Assembly: GCF_946221465.1 (NCBI RefSeq) | Contig: NZ_CAMJVP010000125.1 | Span: 1-9,496, forward strand | Length of the DNA stretch: 9,496 nt | Direction of reading: 5' to 3' | Source: an uncultured Aeromicrobium sp. | Lineage (GTDB): Bacteria; Actinomycetota; Actinomycetes; Propionibacteriales; Nocardioidaceae | Shown here: in pieces, positions 1-7,699 of the stretch | Position numbering within the stretch: position 1 is the first letter of the stretch | Layout: every line of letters starts with the position of its first letter | Position numbers and translations under genes: made by a program | The notes under the pieces: model-generated | The model's input: the letters and a program-made list of their open reading frames with translations, nothing else | Told to the model about the DNA's origin: nothing | Database searches by the model: none

Positions 1-580
1 ACTCGCTGTCGAGGTTGCCGGTGGGCTCGTCGGCGAAGACGATGTCGGGTTCGGTGACGAGCGCGCGAGCGATGGCGACGCGCTGCTGCTGTCCGCCGGA
101 CAGTTCGCTCGGCCGGTGACCGAGGCGCTCGCGGATGCCGAGGACATCGACGACGTCGTCGAAACGACGCCGGGCCGATGCATCCAGCGTGCGTCCGGAC
201 AGGTCGATCGGCAGGAGGATGTTCTGTTCGGCGGTCAGCATCGGCAGCAGGTTGAACGCCTGAAAGACGAATCCGATGTGATCGCGGCGAAAGCGCGTGA
301 GGGCGGTGTCGTCGAGGTGGTCGAGCCGCTGGTCGCCCACCGTCACCTCGCCCGATGTCGGCGTGTCCAGGCCGGCGAGGCAGTGCATGAGCGTCGACTT
401 GCCGGAGCCGGAGGGTCCCATGATCGCGGTGAAGCGGCCGGCGGGTAGATCGAGGTCGACACCTCGCAGGGCGTGCACTTCGGTGGCGCCGCGGCCGTAG
501 GTCTTGATGAGGCCGCGGGCGCGGGCGGCGATGTCATCGGCGGTGCCCGAGCGGGTGAGGGTCGCAGAGGTCTGAGTCAT
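1..580 (-). CDS. ABC transporter ATP-binding protein, LolD/MacB type (partial, C-terminus beyond window)
   Basis: This is the cytoplasmic ATPase subunit that powers an ABC transporter or MacB/FtsX-like exporter; the substrate cannot be read from this part. The 193 visible residues hold Walker A GPSGSGKS (55-62), the Q-loop with FQAFNLLP (106-113), the signature LSGGQ (160-164), Walker B IVFADE (180-185) and the D-loop NLDS (189-192). The H-loop histidine and the C-terminal end lie beyond position 1. The MacB/LolD assignment rests on the FQAFNLLP and ADEPTGNLD wording typical of that subfamily (family knowledge). The start ATG at 580-578 gives an N-terminal extension of about 18 residues before the usual first strand. 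No Shine-Dalgarno precedes it, but a TANNNT box (592-587) fits a leaderless transcript. The permease partner would be expected further left. Confidence 0.93.
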   Translation of the reverse strand, partial: MTQTSATLTRSGTADDIAARARGLIKTYGRGATEVHALRGVDLDLPAGRFTAIMGPSGSGKSTLMHCLAGLDTPTSGEVTVGDQRLDHLDDTALTRFRRDHIGFVFQAFNLLPMLTAEQNILLPIDLSGRTLDASARRRFDDVVDVLGIRERLGHRPSELSGGQQQRVAIARALVTEPDIVFADEPTGNLDSE

Positions 581-586
581 AGCTCG

Positions 587-592
587 ACGGTA
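587..592 (-). promoter_or_regulatory. Candidate -10 box for a leaderless ABC ATPase transcript
   Basis: On the minus strand the hexamer reads TACCGT, matching the actinobacterial TANNNT -10 consensus, with six bases between it and the ATG at 580. That spacing would put transcription start at or next to the start codon. No good -35 hexamer is visible. This is inferred from position and consensus only. Confidence 0.3.
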
Positions 593-599
593 GGAATCT

Positions 600-613
600 C
601 GGCCCCCGGGCCG
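600..613. repeat. Small GC-rich inverted repeat upstream of the ABC ATPase gene
   Basis: CGGCCC and GGGCCG arms are separated by two bases, 20 bases upstream of the ABC ATPase start codon. The loop is too short for a stable hairpin, so if functional it would more likely be a dimeric protein-binding site. Short GC palindromes are common at this base composition. Confidence 0.25.
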
Positions 614-640
614 CGTCGGACAGCGGGCTGAACGTCAGTG

Positions 641-684
641 CTCCCGTGGCGGGAGAAAGCGGTGCCGATGTCATCCCACGGGAG
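641..684. repeat. Nested inverted repeats between the two minus-strand genes (operator or terminator candidate)
   Basis: CTCCCGTGG (641-649) is the exact reverse complement of CCACGGGAG (676-684), with 26 bases between. Inside it, CTCCCG (641-646) also pairs with CGGGAG (650-655) around TGG, and TCCCACGGGA (674-683) is itself a palindrome with a two-base centre. The element lies in the 116-base gap between the coiled-coil protein gene (stop at 697) and the ABC ATPase start (580). It could be a regulator operator or a terminator-like hairpin; no T-run follows on the minus strand, so an intrinsic terminator is less likely. Confidence 0.4.
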
Positions 685-696
685 GACCGGGACGAG

Positions 697-1005
697 TCAG
701 CCGTCCGTGCCACCCAGAAGCCGACGGGTGATCGCGGTGACATCGCGGTCGAGATTATCGACGCGGTGCTCGATGCGGTCGAGACGCTTCTCGACCTGAT
801 CGAGGCGCCGGTCGACCTGCTCGAAGCGTTGGTCGACCTGCTCGAAGCGTTGGTCGACCTGCTCGAACCGGACGGTGACGAGCGTGGTGAGCGCGTCGAG
901 CCGGGCTTCCAGCGTGTGACCGAACATGCGCACCATGACGGCCATGAACGCGAGCATGAGCGTGACGAGGCTGCCGATCACCGTCCACGTCTGCGCGTCG
1001 TTCAT
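697..1005 (-). CDS. Small membrane-anchored coiled-coil protein, function unknown
   Basis: The product has 102 residues: a short N-terminus, one hydrophobic helix at about residues 7-28 (TVIGSLVTLMLAFMAVMVRM core), then a predicted coiled coil from about 33 to 95. Three near-identical heptads of the type RFEQVDQ start at residues 46, 53 and 60 and are followed by diverged heptads. No enzymatic motif is present. Similar one-helix proteins with repeated RFEQVD heptads occur widely in bacteria and mostly lack an assigned role. The strand was chosen because codons have strong G/C in third position and the protein has sensible topology, whereas the opposite-strand frame does not. The frame is open further upstream to 1077, but the ATG at 1005 directly precedes the membrane helix. 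GGAGG lies only one base before this ATG, too close for normal use. The gene is divergent from the catabolic operon. Confidence 0.75.
   Translation of the reverse strand: MNDAQTWTVIGSLVTLMLAFMAVMVRMFGHTLEARLDALTTLVTVRFEQVDQRFEQVDQRFEQVDRRLDQVEKRLDRIEHRVDNLDRDVTAITRRLLGGTDG
811..867 (-). repeat. 21-bp in-frame tandem repeat encoding coiled-coil heptads
   Basis: Two identical 21-base units (811-831 and 832-852) are followed by the first 15 bases of a third (853-867). Each unit encodes one heptad of the RFEQVDQ type on the minus strand. Nucleotide identity between the units suggests recent slippage or unequal exchange, so heptad number may vary among strains. Confidence 0.9.
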
Positions 1006-1011
1006 GCCTCC

Positions 1012-1038
1012 AGAATAGGGGAGAAGGCGGGCTGTCAC
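1012..1038 (-). promoter_or_regulatory. Candidate promoter of the coiled-coil protein gene
   Basis: On the minus strand GTGACA (1038-1033) and TATTCT (1017-1012) resemble -35 and -10 hexamers separated by 15 bases, a short spacer. TATTCT fits TANNNT and ends six bases before the ATG at 1005, so transcription would start at about the first base of the codon. The GGAGG at 1011-1007 would then not be in the mRNA. Confidence 0.35.
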
Positions 1039-1083
1039 GGGCGAGAATCCACAGCCGCCGACCGGCGGTAAAAACAAGCAGGG

Positions 1084-1110
1084 TTGACTGTTTGTGAGAT
1101 TCGCGGAAGG
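1084..1110 (+). promoter_or_regulatory. Operon leader: -35-like hexamer and ribosome binding site
   Basis: TTGACT at 1084-1089 resembles a -35 hexamer, but no convincing -10 box follows at the right distance, so the promoter is uncertain. GGAAGG at 1105-1110, eight bases before the GTG at 1119, is a good ribosome binding site and supports that start. A five-base inverted repeat AAACA/TGTTT (1072-1076, 1089-1093) overlaps the hexamer and is too short to call an operator. Confidence 0.35.
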
Positions 1111-1118
1111 CTGAGCGC

Positions 1119-2870
1119 GTGCGAACCATCCGCGTCGGCAACTGCTCGGGTTTCTACGGCGACAGGCTGTCGGCCATGCGCGAGATGCTCGAGGGCGGGC
1201 CGCTGGACTACCTCACCGGCGACTACCTGGCCGAGCTGACCATGCTCATCCTCGGCAAGGACCGCATAAAGGACGCCGATCGCGGGTACGCGAGGACCTT
1301 CCTGCGCCAGCTCACCGACTGCCTCGGCATCGCCAAGGACCGCGATGTGCGCATCGTCGCGAACGCCGGCGGCCTCAACCCCGCCGGCCTCGCCCGTCGC
1401 ATCCGCGAGATCGCCGCGCAACAGCGGGTCGACGTGACCGTCGCGCACGTCGAGGGTGACGACCTGGCCGCTCGGGCCGCGGAGCTGGGCTGGGACGGCG
1501 CGCTCACCGCCAACGCCTATCTCGGCGCCTTCGGCATCGCGGAGGCACTGCGCCACGGTGCCGACATCGTGGTGACCGGGCGGGTCACCGACGCCTCCCT
1601 GCTCGTCGGGCCGGCGATCGCCGAGTTCGGCTGGGCTCGCGACGACGTCGACCAGCTCGCCGGCGCCGTCGCGGCCGGGCACGTCATCGAATGCGGCGCC
1701 CAGGCCACAGGCGGCAACTTCTCCGGTTTCGCCGGCATCGACACCAGCCGGCCGCTGGGGTTCCCGATCGCCGAGATCGCCGACGACGGCACGAGCGTCA
1801 TCACCAAGCACCCCGGTACCGGCGGAGCCGTCACCGTCGACACCGTCACCGCGCAACTCGTCTATGAGATCGCCGAGCCCTCCTACCTCAACCCCGATGT
1901 CGTCACCCGCCTCGACACCATCGGCCTCGAACAGGACGGTGACGATCGAGTGCGCCTCAGCGGTGTGCGAGGCGAGCCGCCCCCGGCGACGACCAAGGTC
2001 GCGCTCAACAGCCTCGGCGGATTTCGCAACCAGGTCGAGTTCGTCCTCACCGGTCTGGACATCGAGCAGAAGGCGAACTGGGTGCGCGCGCAGCTGGAGG
2101 AGGCGCTCACCGGCATCGCGATCAGCGAGATGACCTGGGAGCTGGTCCGCAGCGACCGGCCCGACCCCGCCACCGAGCCCGAAGCCGCCGCCATCTTGCG
2201 CTGTCACGTCAAGAGCCGCGACCCGGACGCGGCGGGCCGGGCCTTCAGTGGCGCCGCGGTCGAACTCGCGCTGGCCTCCTACCCGGGTTTCCACCTGACG
2301 GCGCCGCCATCGGCCGCCTCGCCGTTCGGCGTCTACCGCGCCGCCTCCCTGCCCCAGTCCGAGGTCCCCCACGTCGTCGTCCTGCCCGACGCCACCCGCA
2401 TCGACATCCCCGCACCGCACCAGACGTCCTCCCATCCGGCGAGCGGCGCAACATGGGGCCGTCAAGCTCCCGAAACTCACCAGATTGCGCCACTCGATCA
2501 CCAGATTGCGCCACTCGGCGAGACGGTGCGCAAGGCGCTCGGTCGGCTCGTGCACGCACGCTCCGGCGACAAGGGCGGTGCGGCCAACATCGGTGTCTGG
2601 ATCCCGGCCGACCACCCCCGGCGCGACAGCGCCTACCGCTGGCTCACCCGAACGCTCGATGCCCAGCGCATCCGCGAACTGCTGCCCGAAGCCGCGACAC
2701 TGCCGGTCACCGTCCACCCCTTGCCGAACCTCGCGGCCGTCAACGTCGTCATCGACGGGCTGCTCGGCGAGGGCGTGGCGTCGTCGACACGCTTCGATCC
2801 GCAAGCCAAGGCCGTCGGTGAGTGGCTCCGCGCCCGGCTCGTCGACATCCCCCGCGAACTGCTCGTGTGA
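1119..2870 (+). CDS. Acyclic terpene utilization AtuA family protein (DUF1446 plus AtuA-like C-terminal domain)
   Basis: The 583-residue protein has the two-domain layout of bacterial AtuA. The large N-terminal DUF1446 domain spans about residues 3-430 (NCSGFYGDR at 8-16, NAGGLNPAG at 82-90, VTGRVTDAS at 152-160, ECGAQATGGN at 191-200). A small C-terminal domain spans about 468-580 with the conserved HARSGDKGGAANIGVW motif (479-494). AtuA is needed for citronellol/geraniol growth in Pseudomonas, but its reaction has not been settled as far as I know; DUF1446 genes also sit beside other acyl-CoA carboxylase clusters. The GTG start is preceded by GGAAGG at eight bases. It is first in the operon, 19 bases before the next gene. 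The oddity is the interdomain linker (about 431-467), which contains two consecutive heptapeptides HQIAPLD/HQIAPLG encoded by a 20-base direct repeat. Family assignment is firm; the catalytic role is unknown. Confidence 0.93.
   Translation: MRTIRVGNCSGFYGDRLSAMREMLEGGPLDYLTGDYLAELTMLILGKDRIKDADRGYARTFLRQLTDCLGIAKDRDVRIVANAGGLNPAGLARRIREIAAQQRVDVTVAHVEGDDLAARAAELGWDGALTANAYLGAFGIAEALRHGADIVVTGRVTDASLLVGPAIAEFGWARDDVDQLAGAVAAGHVIECGAQATGGNFSGFAGIDTSRPLGFPIAEIADDGTSVITKHPGTGGAVTVDTVTAQLVYEIAEPSYLNPDVVTRLDTIGLEQDGDDRVRLSGVRGEPPPATTKVALNSLGGFRNQVEFVLTGLDIEQKANWVRAQLEEALTGIAISEMTWELVRSDRPDPATEPEAAAILRCHVKSRDPDAAGRAFSGAAVELALASYPGFHLTAPPSAASPFGVYRAASLPQSEVPHVVVLPDATRIDIPAPHQTSSHPASGATWGRQAPETHQIAPLDHQIAPLGETVRKALGRLVHARSGDKGGAANIGVWIPADHPRRDSAYRWLTRTLDAQRIRELLPEAATLPVTVHPLPNLAAVNVVIDGLLGEGVASSTRFDPQAKAVGEWLRARLVDIPRELLV
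2477..2517 (+). repeat. 20-bp direct repeat in the interdomain linker of the AtuA-family gene
   Basis: The 20-base word TCACCAGATTGCGCCACTCG occurs at 2477-2496 and exactly again at 2498-2517, one base apart. The 21-base period keeps the frame and yields the heptapeptide repeat at residues 454-467. It falls in the low-complexity linker between the two conserved domains. It is AT-richer than the flanking coding sequence, consistent with an inserted non-coding-type element. Confidence 0.95.
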
Positions 2871-2889
2871 GGGTGAGAAGGAGACCACG

Positions 2890-4047
2890 ATGACCGATCG
2901 ATGGGGCACGCCGGAGCGCACCGCCTTGCGCCACGCGGTGGCGGCATTCACCCGCAACCGCATCGCGCCCCATCTGCCGCGGTGGGAGGACGAGGGCCGG
3001 CTGCCGCGGTCATTGCACCGCGAGACGGCCGACGCCGGATTCCTCGGCATCGGCTTCGACGAGGCGGTCGGGGGTGACGGCGGTGATCTCATCGACATCT
3101 CGATCGTCTCCGAGACGATCGTGGAAAATGGTGGTTCGACGGGCCTGCTCGCCTCCCTTTACACCCACGGCATAGCGCTGCCGCACATCGTCGACGCCGG
3201 CGATCCCGATCTCATCGACAGGTACGTGCGCCCCACCCTCGCCGGCGAGCTCATCGGAGCGCTCGCCATCACCGAGCCCGGAGGCGGCTCCAACGTCGCC
3301 GGCATCGCCACCCGTGCGGTACGCGACGGCGACCACTGGGTCGTCAACGGCGCCAAGACCTTCATCACCTCCAGCGTCCGCGCCGACTTCGTCACCACCG
3401 CCGTGCGCACCGGCGGTGCCGGCCACGGCGGCATCAGCCTGCTGGTCATCGACACGGACACGCCGGGCTTCTCGGTGAGCCGGAGCCTGCGCAAGATGGG
3501 CTGGCACTGTTCAGACACCGGAGAACTCGCCTTCGACGACGTCCGCGTTCCGGCCGCGAACCTCGTGGGTGCGCAGGATGAGGGCTTCTACCTCATCATG
3601 CAGCAGTTCGTCACCGAACGGCTGTCGCTCGCGGTGCAGGCGCACGCCACCTGCCAGCGGGCCCTCGACCTCGCGGTCGGCTACGCCCGCGAACGCGAAA
3701 CCTTCGGCCGTCCGCTGATCAGCCGGCAGGTGATCCGGCACAAGCTCGTCGACATGCACCGGCGGACTGAGGCCGCGCGGGCCCTGACACGGCGGGCGGT
3801 CGAACGAACCGCCGACAGCGGCGACACGACCGACCCCCAGCTCATTCTCGACGCCGCGATCGCCAAAAACCAGGCCGTCGAGGCGGTCGAGTGGGTCGTG
3901 AGCGAGGCCGTGCAGATCTTCGGCGGCATGGGGTACATGCGCGAGTCCGAAATCGACCGGCACTACCGCGATGCCCGCCTGCTCGGCATCGGCGGCGGCG
4001 CCACCGAAGTGCTCAACGACCTGGCCGCGAAGCTGCTCGGCTACTGA
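2890..4047 (+). CDS. Acyl-CoA dehydrogenase (isovaleryl/long-chain-type active site)
   Basis: This is a soluble FAD enzyme expected to oxidise an acyl-CoA to the 2,3-enoyl-CoA and pass electrons to ETF. At 385 residues it has full family length: N-terminal helices (1-120), middle beta domain with ITEPGGGSN (127-135) and the C-terminal helical domain with ARERETFGRP (266-275) and FGGMGYMRE (344-352). The usual MCAD catalytic Glu (YEGT motif) is replaced by a GGGAT-type sequence near 368-372. Glu243 in FVTERLSLA aligns instead with the helix-G catalytic Glu of isovaleryl-CoA and long-chain dehydrogenases, so a branched substrate is plausible. The start ATG has AAGGAG six bases upstream. The next gene starts nine bases after its stop. 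A natural role is making the enoyl-CoA that the carboxylase uses (citronellyl-CoA or isovaleryl-CoA type). Family is certain; substrate is inferred from context. Confidence 0.95.
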   Translation: MTDRWGTPERTALRHAVAAFTRNRIAPHLPRWEDEGRLPRSLHRETADAGFLGIGFDEAVGGDGGDLIDISIVSETIVENGGSTGLLASLYTHGIALPHIVDAGDPDLIDRYVRPTLAGELIGALAITEPGGGSNVAGIATRAVRDGDHWVVNGAKTFITSSVRADFVTTAVRTGGAGHGGISLLVIDTDTPGFSVSRSLRKMGWHCSDTGELAFDDVRVPAANLVGAQDEGFYLIMQQFVTERLSLAVQAHATCQRALDLAVGYARERETFGRPLISRQVIRHKLVDMHRRTEAARALTRRAVERTADSGDTTDPQLILDAAIAKNQAVEAVEWVVSEAVQIFGGMGYMRESEIDRHYRDARLLGIGGGATEVLNDLAAKLLGY

Positions 4048-4056
4048 GGAGAAGCG

Positions 4057-5642
<1,586 letters not shown>

Positions 5643-5646
<4 letters not shown>

Positions 5647-5756
5647 CCGCGCGCGAGCAGCAGCCGGCCCTTCTTGCGTCATACGTTCTGAGGCCCCTGT
5701 GCCTCAGAACGTATGACGCAAGGCGAAGTGCGCCACGACAGACGGGAGGACGATGA
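5643..5756 (+). CDS. Possible 37-codon bridging reading frame (coupling ORF) between carboxylase subunits
   Basis: An ATG at 5643 overlaps the beta-subunit stop as ATGA. The frame runs 37 codons through the whole palindrome and stops with TGA at 5754-5756, overlapping the ATG pair that starts the alpha subunit. The peptide starts MTAREQQPALL and has no recognisable domain; I see no resemblance to carboxylase epsilon subunits. No ribosome site of its own is evident beyond coupling. It could be a real leader whose translation keeps ribosomes moving to the alpha gene, or simply an open frame by chance in high-GC DNA. Confidence 0.25.
5673..5722. repeat. Perfect 22-bp palindrome with 6-base loop between carboxylase subunit genes
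   Basis: The left arm at 5673-5694 (beginning CTTGCGTCATACG) is the exact reverse complement of the right arm at 5701-5722, leaving the loop CCCTGT. No T-run follows, so it does not look like an intrinsic terminator, and it lies between two genes whose products form one complex. It resembles a REP-like extragenic palindromic element; in RNA it would form a very stable hairpin starting 26 bases after the beta stop and ending 33 bases before the alpha start. Confidence 0.95.
5744..5749 (+). promoter_or_regulatory. Ribosome binding site deciding the alpha-subunit start
   Basis: GGGAGG lies three bases before the ATG at 5753 and six bases before the ATG at 5756. The second spacing is the normal one, so the protein most likely starts at 5756 (MIRSVLVANRGEIA), the usual N-terminus for biotin carboxylases. 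Confidence 0.7.
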
Positions 5757-7699
5757 TGATCCGCAGTGTGCTGGTGGCGAACCGAGGCGAGATCGCGCGC
5801 CGGGTGTTCCGCACCTGCCGCGATCTGGGCATCGCGACCGTCGCCGTCCATTCCGACGTCGACGCTGATGCGCCGTTCGTGCGCGAGGCCGACCGCGCCG
5901 TGCGCCTGCCGGGCGACGCGCCATCCGACACCTACCTGCGTGGCGACCTCGTCATCGACGCCGCGCATCGTGCCGGCGCCGACGCGGTCCACCCCGGTTA
6001 CGGTTTCCTGTCCGAGAATGCCGCCTTCGCGCGCGACGTCGTGGAGGCGGGCCTGACCTGGATCGGCCCCCCACCGGAGTCGATCGAGGCGATGGGCAGC
6101 AAGATCCGCGCGAAGCAGATCATGGCGCGCGCCGGCGTGCCGATCCTCGACGTCGACCTGGACGGGATCACCCCCGCGGAGTTCCCGCTCCTGGTCAAGG
6201 CATCGGCGGGCGGCGGCGGGCGCGGTATGCGGGTCGTGGAGACGCTCGACGAGCTCGACGCCGAACTCGCGAAGGCGGAGGCCGAGGCTCGGTCGGCGTT
6301 CGGCGACGGCACCGTGTTCGTGGAGCCGTACCTGCCCCGGGCGCGGCACGTCGAGGTGCAGGTGCTCAGCGACGCGCACGGACGGACGTGGGTCGTGGGC
6401 GACCGGGACTGCTCGATCCAGCGGCGGCATCAGAAAGTCGTCGAGGAGGCTCCGGCGCCGAACCTGTCGGACAAGGCGCGCACGACGCTGCACATCGCCG
6501 CGCGGGCTGCGGCCGAAGCGGTGCGTTACCGGGGCGCGGGCACGGTGGAGTTCCTCGTGGACGGTGACCGCGTGTTCTTCCTGGAGATGAACACCCGGCT
6601 GCAAGTCGAGCATCCGGTGACCGAGTGCGTGACCGGGCTGGACCTCGTGGAGCTGCAGATCGCCGTCGCCGAGGGCCGTCCTCTCGTCGGTGAGGCTCCT
6701 GCGTCGTCGGGACACGCGGTCGAGGTCCGTCTCTACGCCGAAGACCCGGCCGACGACTGGGCGCCCCAGACCGGAACCATCCGGGCGTTCGACCTCGACG
6801 GAACGCGATTCGCTGCGCCGGAGCGCTACGGCACCCGCATCGACTCGGGCGCCGAGCCGGGCAGCCGGATCGGCATCCACTACGACGCGATGCTCGCCAA
6901 GATCATCGCGTACGGCCCGGATCGGCAGGCGGCGCTGCGCATCCTCGACGGAGCGCTGCGTCGCGCGCGGATCCACGGTCTCACCACCAACCTGGAGCTG
7001 TTGCGCGCGATCCTCGCCGACAACGACGTCGTCGCGGCACGCCTCAGCACCGCGCTGCTCGACGAGCGCCTCGAGGCCTGGTCGGGCGCGAGCGACGACC
7101 GGTCCGTTCGCAAGGCCGCCCTGGCCGCGGCCATCGGTCAGGCGACGCAGACCGCCGCGCAGGCCAAAGTGCTGTCGCGTATCCCCGCGGCCTGGCGCAA
7201 CGTGCCCGGCCAGCCGCGTATCCGCACCTACCGCCGTGGCGATGCCGAATTCGCCGTCTCCTACGCCGGCGAGGGGCGCGCGCTCGTTTCGGACTGGCTC
7301 GACGGCGTCACCGTGGCCGAGGCCGCCGATGATCGCGTGATCCTCGACGACGGTGGCGTGCGCGAGACCTACCGTGTGACGACGGGGGACGTCTTCGTGG
7401 ACGTCGACGGGCCGGCGGGCGGGTTCGGTTTCGAGGTGGTTCCCGATTTCGTCGACCCAGCTGACGTGGTGGCGGAAGGATCGCTGCTCGCGCCCATGCC
7501 CGCCTTGGTCACCGGGGTCGCTGTCGAGGTCGGTGACACGGTGACCAAGGGCGATGCCGTGCTCGTCCTGGAAGCCATGAAGATGCAGCACACCATCGCG
7601 GCGCCGACCGGCGGTGTCGTGACCGAACTGGCCGTGAGTGTCGGCCAGCAGGTCGAAGCGGGCACGGTGCTCGCGGTGATCGAGGAGGATGGGGCATGA
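5756..7699 (+). CDS. Acyl-CoA carboxylase alpha subunit: biotin carboxylase, BT linker and biotin carrier domain
   Basis: It carboxylates biotin with ATP and bicarbonate, then carries it to the beta subunit. The 647 residues show, in order: the biotin carboxylase N-domain (VLVANRGEIA at 5-14, HPGYGFLSEN at 79-88); an ATP-grasp domain with glycine-rich loop KASAGGGGRGMR (148-159) and active-site EMNTRLQVEHPVTE (277-290); the C-domain with RLYAEDP (325-331); a region of about 450-560 matching the position of the BT (subunit-interaction) domain; and a C-terminal biotinyl domain with EAMKM, biotinylated Lys609 (codon 7580-7582). Having carboxylase and carrier fused at about 650 residues is the MCC/GCC alpha layout, longer than actinobacterial AccA-type subunits that lack BT. 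An alternative ATG three bases upstream adds one Met. The stop overlaps the next gene's ATG as ATGA, so translation is coupled. Class is certain; the substrate is set by the beta subunit. Confidence 0.94.
   Translation: MIRSVLVANRGEIARRVFRTCRDLGIATVAVHSDVDADAPFVREADRAVRLPGDAPSDTYLRGDLVIDAAHRAGADAVHPGYGFLSENAAFARDVVEAGLTWIGPPPESIEAMGSKIRAKQIMARAGVPILDVDLDGITPAEFPLLVKASAGGGGRGMRVVETLDELDAELAKAEAEARSAFGDGTVFVEPYLPRARHVEVQVLSDAHGRTWVVGDRDCSIQRRHQKVVEEAPAPNLSDKARTTLHIAARAAAEAVRYRGAGTVEFLVDGDRVFFLEMNTRLQVEHPVTECVTGLDLVELQIAVAEGRPLVGEAPASSGHAVEVRLYAEDPADDWAPQTGTIRAFDLDGTRFAAPERYGTRIDSGAEPGSRIGIHYDAMLAKIIAYGPDRQAALRILDGALRRARIHGLTTNLELLRAILADNDVVAARLSTALLDERLEAWSGASDDRSVRKAALAAAIGQATQTAAQAKVLSRIPAAWRNVPGQPRIRTYRRGDAEFAVSYAGEGRALVSDWLDGVTVAEAADDRVILDDGGVRETYRVTTGDVFVDVDGPAGGFGFEVVPDFVDPADVVAEGSLLAPMPALVTGVAVEVGDTVTKGDAVLVLEAMKMQHTIAAPTGGVVTELAVSVGQQVEAGTVLAVIEEDGA

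Noticed and set aside
811..867. CRISPR-like or mobile repeat array
   Set aside because: The units are contiguous 21-base in-frame repeats without spacers, fully explained by protein heptads.
1055..1068. Small hairpin CCGCC/GGCGG in the divergent intergenic region
   Set aside because: The arms are only five bases long in GC-rich DNA, with no supporting context, so this is likely chance.
646..1071. Plus-strand 141-codon frame with LLEALVDLLEALVD repeats
   Set aside because: It is antisense to the coiled-coil gene. The minus-strand protein has a membrane helix, a heptad pattern and better codon use; the repeats appear on both strands because the DNA itself is repeated.
1035..3098. 687-codon minus-strand open frame opposite the AtuA-family gene
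   Set aside because: It has low-complexity composition and no family resemblance, and it runs across two real plus-strand genes and the divergent promoter region.
2485..4047. Longer start for the first dehydrogenase, at 2485
   Set aside because: This would overlap nearly 400 bases of the AtuA-family gene in another frame and add an Arg/Ser/Pro-rich, non-family N-terminus. The ATG at 2890 has a well-placed AAGGAG and gives normal family length.
5673..5722. Intrinsic terminator between the carboxylase genes
   Set aside because: The hairpin is strong, but no T-run follows on either side, and a terminator would separate two subunits of one complex.
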